Assembly: GCA_035468355.1 (NCBI GenBank)
Contig: DATITA010000146.1
Location: forward strand, 1-7,163
Direction of reading: 5' to 3'
Length of the DNA: 7,163 nt
From: DATKSS01 sp035468355
Lineage (GTDB): Bacteria; Chloroflexota; Dormibacteria; Dormibacterales; Dormibacteraceae
Positions 1-5,693 of the stretch are shown here, piece after piece. Made by a program: the position numbers and the translations under genes. The notes under the pieces were generated by a model. That model searched no databases and had not been told where the DNA came from. It saw only the letters and a list, made by a program, of their open reading frames with translations. How positions within the stretch are numbered: position 1 is the stretch's first letter; each line of letters opens with the position of its first letter.

Positions 1-456
1 GGCGATGATCGCGACAGGAGTCGTCGGGTAGCTGAACCAGAGATTGAGCACGAAGTCCACGAAGAACGACAGGCCAAAGTCGATGCCGGCCGTGATCGCG
101 ACCTGGCCGAGAAGGTTGAACCAGCCGGTGAACCAGCTCCAAGCCGGCCCGTTGTTGCCGCCGAGCTTCGCCGCCCAGTAATAGAGGCCACCCGCGGTCG
201 GGTAGCTCGAGCACACTTCGGCCATCGCGAGGCCGACGAGCGTGACCATGATGCCGACGAAGGGCCAGCCGAGCGTGATGACCGCCGGGCCGCCGTTGGT
301 CATCCCGAAGTAAAAGACCGTCAGGCAGCCGGAGAGTATCGAGATGATGGTGAACGACACCGCGAAGTTCGAGAAGGTCGTCATCCTCCGGCGGAGTTCC
401 TGTGCGTAGCCCAGGCGGTGCAGTGTCGCGACGTCCGAATCAGCCTGGACGGCCAT
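1..456 (-). CDS. APC-superfamily amino acid permease, N-terminal part (runs off left edge)
   Basis: This is the first 152 residues of an inner-membrane amino acid or amine permease of the APC superfamily, which import substrate by cation-coupled or exchange transport. The reading frame is open to base 1 with no stop. The start is ATG at 456-454, with a strong Shine-Dalgarno 6 bases upstream. Seen: a cytoplasmic N-terminus with LGYAQELRRRM (residues 15-25), then TM1 with NFAVSFTIISILSG (30-43), TM2 about 58-80, the family motif YPTAGGLYYW (85-94), and TM3 about 108-136 beginning WFTGWFNLLGQVA. These motifs are typical of the branch of bacterial and fungal permeases often annotated as GABA, choline or amino acid permease. 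The exact substrate cannot be read from this part. The gene is transcribed divergently from an RpiR-type regulator 125 bases away, which probably controls it. About two thirds of the protein lies outside the window. Confidence 0.9.
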   Translation of the reverse strand, partial: MAVQADSDVATLHRLGYAQELRRRMTTFSNFAVSFTIISILSGCLTVFYFGMTNGGPAVITLGWPFVGIMVTLVGLAMAEVCSSYPTAGGLYYWAAKLGGNNGPAWSWFTGWFNLLGQVAITAGIDFGLSFFVDFVLNLWFSYPTTPVAIIA

Positions 457-462
457 GGCGTG

Positions 463-470
463 CTCCTCCC
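463..470 (-). promoter_or_regulatory. Ribosome binding site of the permease gene
   Basis: On the minus strand GGGAGGAG lies 6 bases before the ATG at 456. This is a near-consensus Shine-Dalgarno and fixes the permease start. It is clearly stronger than the sites in front of the plus-strand catabolic genes, which suggests high translation of the transporter. Confidence 0.8.
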
Positions 471-514
471 TCAAAACTGGCGCCCTGCGGGTGTCAGCGC
501 CGAGTAGCCTTCTA

Positions 515-536
515 CTTGGCTTCGGACGAAGCTAAG
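515..536. promoter_or_regulatory. 22-bp near-perfect palindrome, candidate operator in the divergent control region
   Basis: Arms CTTGGCTTCG (515-524) and CGAAGCTAAG (527-536) are separated by GA and are reverse complements at 9 of 10 positions. The site lies between the divergent permease and RpiR-family genes and covers the proposed -10 box of the permease promoter. RpiR-family proteins bind palindromes as dimers or tetramers and commonly control adjacent genes, so this is the best candidate for the regulator's own operator. The palindrome is seen directly. Its assignment to the regulator is inferred. Confidence 0.5.
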
Positions 537-558
537 CAGGGGAAGGTTGGGTTGTCAA
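529..558 (-). promoter_or_regulatory. Putative sigma70-type promoter of the permease gene
   Basis: On the minus strand a perfect -35 hexamer TTGACA (558-553) is followed after 18 bases by TAGCTT (534-529), which keeps the T, A and final T most important in a -10 box. Transcription would start near 522, leaving a leader of about 65 bases before the ATG at 456. The -10 lies inside the palindrome at 515-536, an arrangement that favours repression by a bound regulator. The -10 match is weak, so the call rests mainly on the -35. Confidence 0.45.
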
Positions 559-568
559 GGATCATTTC

Positions 569-576
569 AGGAGAGG
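569..576 (+). promoter_or_regulatory. Ribosome binding site that decides the RpiR-family start
   Basis: AGGAGAGG ends 5 bases before the ATG at 582 (the AGGAG core is 8 bases away). The open frame continues upstream to about 402, but that extension overlaps the divergent permease gene, has no family similarity and no such site, so 582 is the start. Confidence 0.75.
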
Positions 577-581
577 GACGG

Positions 582-1481
582 ATGGACGGCGATGTAACAA
601 ACGTCACCGCCAATGGACCGCGCGTCGGCGAGCTCGTCCGCCAGCGACTGGACAGCTTGAGCCAGGCCGAGCGGAAGCTGGCTCGCGTGCTTCTCGCGTC
701 GTACCCGATCGCAGGCCTGGAGAGCGTGGCCCGTTTCGCCGAGAGGGCCGGGGTCAGCCCGCCTACGGTCACGCGGTTCATCACGAAGCTGGGGTTCCGG
801 GGTTATCCCGACTTCCAGGAGGTCCTGCTCCGCGAGGTCCAGGCCCGCCTCAGCTCACCGCTGGCCCGCTACCGCGACGAGCCGCAGGCCAACGCCGCCG
901 AATCCCTGCTGACAGAGTCGCTCGAAGTCTCGATGCACAACCTCAAGGCGACGCTAAACCTCCTGTCGTCCAGGGACGTGAACGAGGCGATCGAGCTGAT
1001 AGGGGACGTGCGGCGCAACGTCCACGTGTTGGGCGGCCGGGTCAGCGCCCCGCTGGCCCGATACCTGGTCGCGCAGCTGCACCTGCTCCGGCCTGGCATC
1101 GCGCTCGTCGACGCGGAGCGCACCGCTCCGGCCCAGCAGCTCATCGACCTGCGCAAGACCGACGTGCTGGTGGTCTTCGATTACCGCCGGTACCAGTCCG
1201 ACACGATCGAGAGCGCCCGGGTCGCAGCGTCCAGGGGGAGCAGCGTGATCCTGTTCACCGACCCCTGGCTCTCGCCGGCCTCCGCGTTCGCCCGCCAGGT
1301 GCTGGCGACCAGCGTCGAGACGGTCGGGCCATTCGATTCGCTGGTCGGGGCGATGGCGATGGTGGAGGCCGTAGTGGCCGCCGTGCTCAGGAGACTTGGC
1401 CCTCGCGCTGAAGCGCGGATGCAGAACCTCGAGCGTCTGCGGGCCGGCGACGTGCTGGGCGGGAACGGCTCGCAGGCATAG
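582..1481 (+). CDS. MurR/RpiR-family transcriptional regulator (HTH_6 + SIS)
   Basis: A 299-residue single-component transcription factor, a normal length for the RpiR family. Residues about 15-90 form the N-terminal HTH_6 domain, with the recognition region FAERAGVSPPTVTRF (52-66) followed by KLGFRGYPDFQ (69-79), a hallmark of the family. Residues about 130-265 fit a SIS (sugar isomerase) domain, with VHVLGGRVSAPLARYL (147-162) at the ligand-binding loop and a DVLVVFDYRRYQ strand-loop (194-205). SIS domains in this family bind phosphosugars or other small metabolites. Some members near transporters and amino acid or aromatic catabolic genes sense non-sugar ligands. It is divergent from the permease and shares its control region, so autoregulation and control of the permease are likely. 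Whether it also controls the downstream genes is unknown. The family call is secure. The ligand is not known. Confidence 0.9.
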   Translation: MDGDVTNVTANGPRVGELVRQRLDSLSQAERKLARVLLASYPIAGLESVARFAERAGVSPPTVTRFITKLGFRGYPDFQEVLLREVQARLSSPLARYRDEPQANAAESLLTESLEVSMHNLKATLNLLSSRDVNEAIELIGDVRRNVHVLGGRVSAPLARYLVAQLHLLRPGIALVDAERTAPAQQLIDLRKTDVLVVFDYRRYQSDTIESARVAASRGSSVILFTDPWLSPASAFARQVLATSVETVGPFDSLVGAMAMVEAVVAAVLRRLGPRAEARMQNLERLRAGDVLGGNGSQA

Positions 1482-1551
1482 CAGCCGGGCTCGAAACCCC
1501 GGACGGCCGCAGCTCGTAGTCAACTCGGCCCGGGCCTGTGTTAACGTTGCG

Positions 1552-1567
1552 CACTACGGCCGTAGTG
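1552..1567. promoter_or_regulatory. Perfect 16-bp palindrome upstream of the TrmB-family gene, candidate operator
   Basis: CACTACGGCCGTAGTG is perfectly self-complementary and ends 19 bases before the ATG at 1587. A further half-site CGTAGT occurs at 1515-1520 in the same gap. The position, between the stop of the RpiR-family gene and the ribosome binding site of the TrmB-family gene, fits an operator at or just below the promoter of the catabolic operon. I found no convincing -35/-10 pair around it. Binding by the TrmB-family protein itself (autoregulation) is the simplest inference. Confidence 0.5.
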
Positions 1568-1571
1568 ACTC

Positions 1572-1576
1572 AGGGG
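1572..1576 (+). promoter_or_regulatory. Ribosome binding site that decides the TrmB-family start
   Basis: AGGGG lies 10 bases before ATG 1587. The alternative in-frame GTG at 1578 is only 1 base from it, too close for initiation, so the shorter protein starting MKSVPESALS is preferred. Confidence 0.55.
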
Positions 1577-1586
1577 TGTGCGTCGC

Positions 1587-2462
1587 ATGAAAAGCGTGCC
1601 TGAATCCGCCCTCTCGATCGCGGAGCGATTGACCCAGCTGGGCTTCTCCCAGTACGAGGCGCGCACCTACGTGGGATTGCTGATGTCCGACGGCGCCACC
1701 GGCTACGGAATCGCCAACGACACCGGCGTACCACAGCCGAAGGTGTATGAGACCCTGCGACGCCTGGTCGATCGGCGCGCCGCCGTCCTGACGGCGGAGC
1801 GGCCCGCCCGGTACGCCGCGGTGCCGCCAGCCGAGCTGCTGGCCGCGCTGCAGAAGGAGTTCGGCGCCAAAGTCGACGCCGTGCGGATGGGCCTCGAGAG
1901 CCTCCCGCGGCGAGCAGCGGCGCGGGCAGGACTTCCGCTGGCCCGACTCGACAGCCTCGCCGCCGCGACCCGGCGCGCGGTCGACGCCATCGCGACGGCG
2001 CGTACCCGCGTCTACATCAGCGGCCGGGGCGAGGACCTCAAGGGCCTCGCGGAGGCGATCGACGAAGCCTCGCAGCGCGGGGTCGATTTCGTGATCGTCC
2101 ACTTCGGCAGGCTCCCTTTCCAGCCGCCCCGCGGCAAGATCGTGCGTCACGCCAGCACTGAGGGCACGATTTACGCCTCGCGCAAGACCCATCACCTCGC
2201 GGTCGTGGTCGACTCGAGGTGGGCGCTGTGGGCCCTGGCGCGCGACGGCCACGACTGGGAGGTCATTCATGGCGAGGTGCCGCTGGTGGCGAGCCTGGTG
2301 AAGTCGTACATTCGCCACGACCTGTTCGTGCAGCGCATGTACTCCGACCTTCCCAACGAGCTCGAAGCGCTGTACGGGCCAGGCTTGCTGCAGCTCAGCA
2401 ACCTCTCCGGAGGGGATTGGTCCGGCGAGGCAGCCCCCGAGACCGCCGCTTCGGAGTCCTGA
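1587..2462 (+). CDS. TrmB-family transcriptional regulator
   Basis: A 291-residue regulator. Residues about 11-85 are a winged helix of the TrmB type: LTQLGFSQYEARTYVGLL (15-32), then GVPQPKVYETLRRLVDR (47-63) as recognition helix, and the wing ending RPARYAAVPPAEL (72-84). A linker rich in Ala and Arg (about 86-135) probably includes the dimerising helix. Residues about 140-250 match the C-terminal effector domain that resembles the phospholipase D fold: TRVYISGRGEDLKGL (140-154), GVDFVIVHFG (165-174), and HHLAVVVDSRWALWAL (202-217). TrmB proteins are best known from archaea as sugar-responsive regulators. Bacterial members are common in high-GC phyla and poorly characterised. It is the first gene of the catabolic run, 23 bases before the amidohydrolase, with a perfect palindrome just upstream, so it probably controls this operon. 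The C-terminal 20 residues are low-complexity and likely disordered. The ligand is unknown. Confidence 0.88.
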   Translation: MKSVPESALSIAERLTQLGFSQYEARTYVGLLMSDGATGYGIANDTGVPQPKVYETLRRLVDRRAAVLTAERPARYAAVPPAELLAALQKEFGAKVDAVRMGLESLPRRAAARAGLPLARLDSLAAATRRAVDAIATARTRVYISGRGEDLKGLAEAIDEASQRGVDFVIVHFGRLPFQPPRGKIVRHASTEGTIYASRKTHHLAVVVDSRWALWALARDGHDWEVIHGEVPLVASLVKSYIRHDLFVQRMYSDLPNELEALYGPGLLQLSNLSGGDWSGEAAPETAASES

Positions 2463-2485
2463 CGCAGCACAGCCGGTTGAGCCCG

Positions 2486-3367
2486 ATGCGCAAGATCGAC
2501 CTCCACTGTTATCCGGGGACCCAGCCCTGGATCGACTCCTACGGTCCCTTTGCGAAAGCTCTGGGGGCTTACTGGAAGCACGACTGGGTGGCGAAGTCGG
2601 AGGAGGAGGTCATCGGCGAATTCCGCGCCGCCGGCGTGGAGGCCGTACTCGTGGCGTTCGACATCGAGTCCGTGACCGGCGCGCCGCCCTGCACCAACGA
2701 TTACGTCGCCGGCATGCGCGACCGGCACGGCGACACGGTGCTGCAGGCCTGGGCAGCGGTCGACCCCCTGAAGATGGACGCCGCGCTGGTGGAGGCGCGG
2801 CACGCGATCGTCGATTTGGGCATGCTCGGGTTCCATTTCCACCCGATCATGGGTCGCTATTCCGTCGACGATCACCGACTCCGACCGCTCTTCGAGCTCA
2901 TCGACTCGCTGAAGGCGCCGGTCATGATCGACGTCGGGACGACCGGGATGGGAGCAGGCCTTCCCGGCGGGCTCGGCTCCAAGCTGCGTCACGCCCACCC
3001 GCTCGCCATCGACGAGCTCGCCTCCGAGTTCCCCAACCTGACGATCATCGCGGCGCACCCCGGCTGGCCCTGGGTCGAGGAGATGACCGCGGTCGCGCTG
3101 CACAAGGGCAACGTTTTCTGGGAGCTCTCAGGCTGGGCGCCCAAGTACTTCCCGGACAGCTTGAAGAAGGACATCCGGGGTCGGCTGCGCGACAAGGTGA
3201 TGTTCGGCAGCGACTACCCGAGCCTTCCTTACGAGCGCGTGTTGGGCGAGTGGCAGGAGCTCGGCTACAGCTCCGAAGTCATGGACGCGGTGTTCCACGG
3301 CAACGCAGAGCGGGCCCTGCCGCTCGGCGGCAAGCCCAGGACCGAACCGCGACTCGCCGCCCGATGA
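2486..3367 (+). CDS. Amidohydrolase-2 family TIM-barrel hydrolase or decarboxylase, with altered metal-ligand positions
   Basis: A 293-residue enzyme of the amidohydrolase-2 family, whose members hydrolyse, hydrate or decarboxylate, often on aromatic-derived acids. Seen: N-terminal IDLHCYPG (4-11), GFHFHPIMG (115-123), PVMIDVGTTGMGAGLPGG (145-162), AAHPGWPWVEEM (189-200), LSGWAPKYFP (214-223), FGSDYP (240-245) and a C-terminal HGNAERALPL (271-280). The HPGWPW, SGWAPKYFP and GSDYP blocks resemble the group annotated as 4-hydroxyphenyl-beta-ketoacyl-CoA hydrolase (CouO-like). The usual metal ligands are HxH, a His in the H-x-G-x-T-G loop, a His in AHPG and an Asp in GSDYP. Here H7, H191 and D243 are kept, but Tyr9 and Asp149 occupy the other two His positions. 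The start at ATG 2486 puts the metal motif at residue 7, normal for the family; the longer open frame upstream overlaps the TrmB gene and is out of family. The ribosome binding site is weak. The stop overlaps the next gene's ATG (ATGA). Family is secure; reaction is inferred. Confidence 0.85.
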   Translation: MRKIDLHCYPGTQPWIDSYGPFAKALGAYWKHDWVAKSEEEVIGEFRAAGVEAVLVAFDIESVTGAPPCTNDYVAGMRDRHGDTVLQAWAAVDPLKMDAALVEARHAIVDLGMLGFHFHPIMGRYSVDDHRLRPLFELIDSLKAPVMIDVGTTGMGAGLPGGLGSKLRHAHPLAIDELASEFPNLTIIAAHPGWPWVEEMTAVALHKGNVFWELSGWAPKYFPDSLKKDIRGRLRDKVMFGSDYPSLPYERVLGEWQELGYSSEVMDAVFHGNAERALPLGGKPRTEPRLAAR

Positions 3368-4128
3368 CCTCCGGACGTCGTGTCGCGCTCGTAACGGGCG
3401 CCGCCCGGGGCATCGGCCGCAGCTCGGCGCTCGAGCTGGCACGCCACGGATACGACGTGGTGGTCAACTACAGTCGAAGCAAGGACGCGGCCATGGCGGT
3501 GGCCGGCGAGGTGGAGACGCTAGGCGGCCGATCGCTGCTCGTCCAGGCCGACGTGGCGGACGAGGCCGAGGTCGTGGCGATGGTCGCCCAGGTCAAGGGC
3601 GAGATGGGCCGCCTCGACGCGCTCGTCAACAACGCGGGGACCACGGTACCGACGCCGCCATCGGACCTCGCGGGCCTCGACATGTCGGAGTGGGACCGCA
3701 TCTTTGCGGTCAACGTTCGCGGCATGTTCCAGGTCGCGCGCGCGTGCGTGCCTTTGTTGAGCGAGTCCGATTCCGCCGCCATCGTGAACCTCGCCAGCAT
3801 CGCTGGCCTGCGTCCGGGACCTCAGCCCTTTCCGTACGCGGCCAGCAAAGCGGCTGTCGCCAACCTGACGCGCACCCTCGCCGGCGCGCTCGGTCCAAAG
3901 GTCCGCGTCAATGCGGTGGCGCCGGGCTGGATGGTCGGCGAGTGGATGGAGCACGCGCTGGGACCCAACTACGAACGGCTGATGGAGCGGCGCGCCGCCC
4001 TCACCCCTCTGAAGCGATGCGTCACCCCGGACGAGGTCGCGATCACGATCGTCAACCTGATCACGAGCAACCCGATGGTGAACGGCGAGGTGGTGGTGAT
4101 CGACGGCGGCTTCTCGGCCACGACGTAA
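3364..4128 (+). CDS. Short-chain dehydrogenase/reductase (FabG-like SDR)
   Basis: A 254-residue classical SDR that should interconvert a hydroxyl and a keto group using NAD(P). All signature elements are present: TGAARGIG cofactor loop (11-18), D63 of the adenine-binding site, NNAG (89-92), N117 in the NVRG helix, S145, and Y158-x3-K162 as the catalytic tetrad, and PG (187-188) after the active site. The sequence after the second strand is NYSRSK (35-40), with no Asp there to reject phosphate, which leans to NADPH. The C-terminus VIDGGF (245-250) is typical. The ATG overlaps the amidohydrolase stop by 4 bases, so the two are translationally coupled, and the aryl ligase begins 2 bases after the stop. 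In this context a beta-hydroxyacyl-CoA or aromatic alcohol/dihydrodiol dehydrogenase role is plausible. The substrate cannot be read from sequence. Confidence 0.92.
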   Translation: MTSGRRVALVTGAARGIGRSSALELARHGYDVVVNYSRSKDAAMAVAGEVETLGGRSLLVQADVADEAEVVAMVAQVKGEMGRLDALVNNAGTTVPTPPSDLAGLDMSEWDRIFAVNVRGMFQVARACVPLLSESDSAAIVNLASIAGLRPGPQPFPYAASKAAVANLTRTLAGALGPKVRVNAVAPGWMVGEWMEHALGPNYERLMERRAALTPLKRCVTPDEVAITIVNLITSNPMVNGEVVVIDGGFSATT

Positions 4129-4130
4129 CC

Positions 4131-5693
4131 GTGGCACTCGACGGCGTCGTCCCCTTCCCACCCGACTTCGCGGCACGCTACCGCCGCCTGGGGTACTGGC
4201 AGGACCGCACCCTCGACCAGGTTTTCAGCGAGCTCTTTTCGCAGCACCACGACCGGGTCGCCCTGATCGCAGACAGTGCCGAGGTCAGTTATGGAGACCT
4301 GGGCGAGCGGGCGTCGTCGCTGGCCGGCGCGCTCTACGAGCGCGGGCTGCGCCCTCTCGACCGCGTCGTCCTGCACCTGCCGAATGGCCCCGAGTTCATC
4401 TACCTCTATTTCGCGCTGCAGAAGATCGGCGTCGTGCCAATCCTCGCCCTCGCGCCCCACCGCCGGTTGGAGATCGACCATTTCGTCCGGCTCGCGGGGG
4501 CCGTGGCTTACTTCGGGACCGACCCCGAGCTGGCCGCCCAGGTGCGCTCCGCCAACTCGTGCCTGATCCACTGCGTGATGCTCGATGAGCTGAAGCGGAT
4601 GACAGGACCCGATGCGCCCGCGATCGACATCAATCCGGACGACCCGTGTGCTCTCTTGCTGTCGGGTGGCACGACCGGCATCCCGAAGCTCATACCGCGC
4701 ACGCACAACGACTACACCTACAACTCGCGCGCGGCTGCCGCGGTGCAGGACATCACGCCCGAGAGCTGCCAACTTTCTGTGCTTCCGCTCGCCCACAACA
4801 TGCCCCTGGCATGCCCGGGGGTGCAGGGCTTCCTGATGGCCGGCGCGCGAATCGTGGTTGGGACCAGCACCAAGGCGCCCGACGTCTTCGAGCTGATCGA
4901 ACGTCACGGCGTGACGCACGTCGCAGGTGTGCCCGCGCTTTACATCCGCTGGATGGCCGACCCCGCCGCCGGCAAGCACGATCTGGGCTCGGTGAAGCTC
5001 CTGCAATCGGGCGGCCAGCGGCTGCAGCCGGAGGTCCGAAAGCGGATGGCCGACACCTTCCCCAATGCCTTCGTCCAGGAGAACTTCGGCATGAGCGAGG
5101 GCACCCTGTTCTTCGTGCGGCGGGACGACCCCGAGGAGGTGCGGCTCGAGACCGTCGGCACGCCGGTCAGCCCTGACGACGAGGTTCGCCTCACCGACGA
5201 AGAGGGACGCGAAGTGCCAGACGGCGAAGTCGGAGAGCTGACCGTCCGCGGGCCCTACACGCTGCGAGGCTACTACCGCGCGCCCGAATACAACGCGCGA
5301 CAGTTCACGCCCGACGGCTTCTACCGTTCAGGCGACCTGATGCGCCGGCACCCTTCCGGCTCGTACCTGGTCGAAGGACGGATCAAGGACCTGGTCAACC
5401 GCGGCGGCGAGAAGATCAGCGCGGAGGAGGTCGAGAACCTCATCCTCACCCACCCGGCGGTCCGCAACGTCGCGTGCATTCCTCTCCCCGACCCGGTGCT
5501 GGGCGAGCGCATGTGCGCCTGCGTCATCCCGCACGAGGGCCGCACGCTGACCCTGGTGGAACTTTCCGACTACCTGACCGAGATGGGCATCGCAAAGTTC
5601 AAGCTCCCGGAGCGGGTGGAGCTCATGGACGACTTTCCGCTTTCGACTTTTGGCAAGGTCTCCAAGAAAGCGCTCGCGGAGCGCTTTGGCTAG
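4131..5693 (+). CDS. Aryl acid-AMP/CoA ligase, EntE/DhbE-like (ANL superfamily)
   Basis: A 520-residue adenylating enzyme, close to EntE length. It activates an aromatic carboxylate with ATP to the acyl-AMP and passes it to CoA or a carrier. The N-terminus PPDFAARYRRLGYWQDRTL (10-28) is characteristic of the 2,3-dihydroxybenzoate/salicylate ligases. Core motifs: LLLSGGTTGIPKLIPRTH (175-192), NFGMSEG (318-324), YRSGD (398-402), GRIKDLVNRGGEKIS (416-430) and the catalytic lysine K509 in STFGKVSKK. The substrate loop is AHNMPLACPG (221-230). H222 and N223 match DhbE His234/Asn235, and Cys228 falls where DhbE has Ser240. Leu326 appears to sit where DhbE has Val337. Cys and Leu are the pair reported for salicylate-activating relatives. 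The start is GTG at 4131, 2 bases after the SDR stop, with no clear ribosome binding site, so expression is probably coupled. No carrier protein or siderophore gene is nearby, favouring CoA thioester formation for catabolism. The last codons hold a perfect hairpin. Confidence 0.88.
   Translation: MALDGVVPFPPDFAARYRRLGYWQDRTLDQVFSELFSQHHDRVALIADSAEVSYGDLGERASSLAGALYERGLRPLDRVVLHLPNGPEFIYLYFALQKIGVVPILALAPHRRLEIDHFVRLAGAVAYFGTDPELAAQVRSANSCLIHCVMLDELKRMTGPDAPAIDINPDDPCALLLSGGTTGIPKLIPRTHNDYTYNSRAAAAVQDITPESCQLSVLPLAHNMPLACPGVQGFLMAGARIVVGTSTKAPDVFELIERHGVTHVAGVPALYIRWMADPAAGKHDLGSVKLLQSGGQRLQPEVRKRMADTFPNAFVQENFGMSEGTLFFVRRDDPEEVRLETVGTPVSPDDEVRLTDEEGREVPDGEVGELTVRGPYTLRGYYRAPEYNARQFTPDGFYRSGDLMRRHPSGSYLVEGRIKDLVNRGGEKISAEEVENLILTHPAVRNVACIPLPDPVLGERMCACVIPHEGRTLTLVELSDYLTEMGIAKFKLPERVELMDDFPLSTFGKVSKKALAERFG
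5667..5687. terminator. Perfect 9-bp hairpin, possible bidirectional terminator inside the ligase 3' end
   Basis: Arms AAAGCGCTC (5667-5675) and GAGCGCTTT (5679-5687) pair without mismatch around the loop GCG. The stem is GC-rich with A/T ends, so read on either strand it is a GC hairpin finishing in TTT. It ends 3 bases before the ligase stop and begins just past the stop of the convergent molybdenum-enzyme gene. The T-run is only three long and part of the stem, so intrinsic termination would be weak. A role in blocking read-through is inferred. Confidence 0.4.

Noticed and set aside
402..581. 60-residue N-terminal extension of the RpiR-family frame
   Set aside because: It overlaps the permease start and the control region, has no family similarity, and a good ribosome binding site precedes ATG 582.
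1485..1502. Short CCGGG/CCCGG stem after the RpiR-family stop, considered as a terminator
   Set aside because: Only 5 base pairs with an 8-base loop and no T-run. Such stems are expected by chance in GC-rich DNA.
954..1523. 189-residue minus-strand frame opposite the RpiR-family gene
   Set aside because: A codon shadow in high-GC DNA: His/Arg/Ala-rich composition, no recognisable domain, no ribosome binding site.
1527..1536. GGCCCGGGCC 10-bp palindrome
   Set aside because: Low-complexity GC palindrome, likely by chance at this base composition. The 16-bp site 16 bases downstream is far more specific.
1554..2318. 254-residue minus-strand frame opposite the TrmB-family gene
   Set aside because: It mirrors the third-position GC bias of the real gene, with no domain or motif, and its end overlaps the palindrome and control region.
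2219..2485. Long upstream extension of the amidohydrolase frame
   Set aside because: It lies inside the TrmB-family gene in another frame and is Arg/Ala/Pro-rich. The family's metal motif starts right after ATG 2486.
3690..4130. 147-residue upstream extension of the ligase frame
   Set aside because: It overlaps the SDR gene out of frame and is Arg-rich. EntE-like proteins begin where GTG 4131 places the start.
3969..5006. 345-residue minus-strand frame opposite the SDR and ligase genes
   Set aside because: It spans two well-supported genes on the other strand, and its translation has no recognisable fold or motifs.
4131..5693. Siderophore biosynthesis (2,3-dihydroxybenzoate-AMP ligase) as the role of the ligase
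   Set aside because: No carrier protein, NRPS, isochorismate or iron-uptake gene is in view, and the neighbours are catabolic-type enzymes with a permease.
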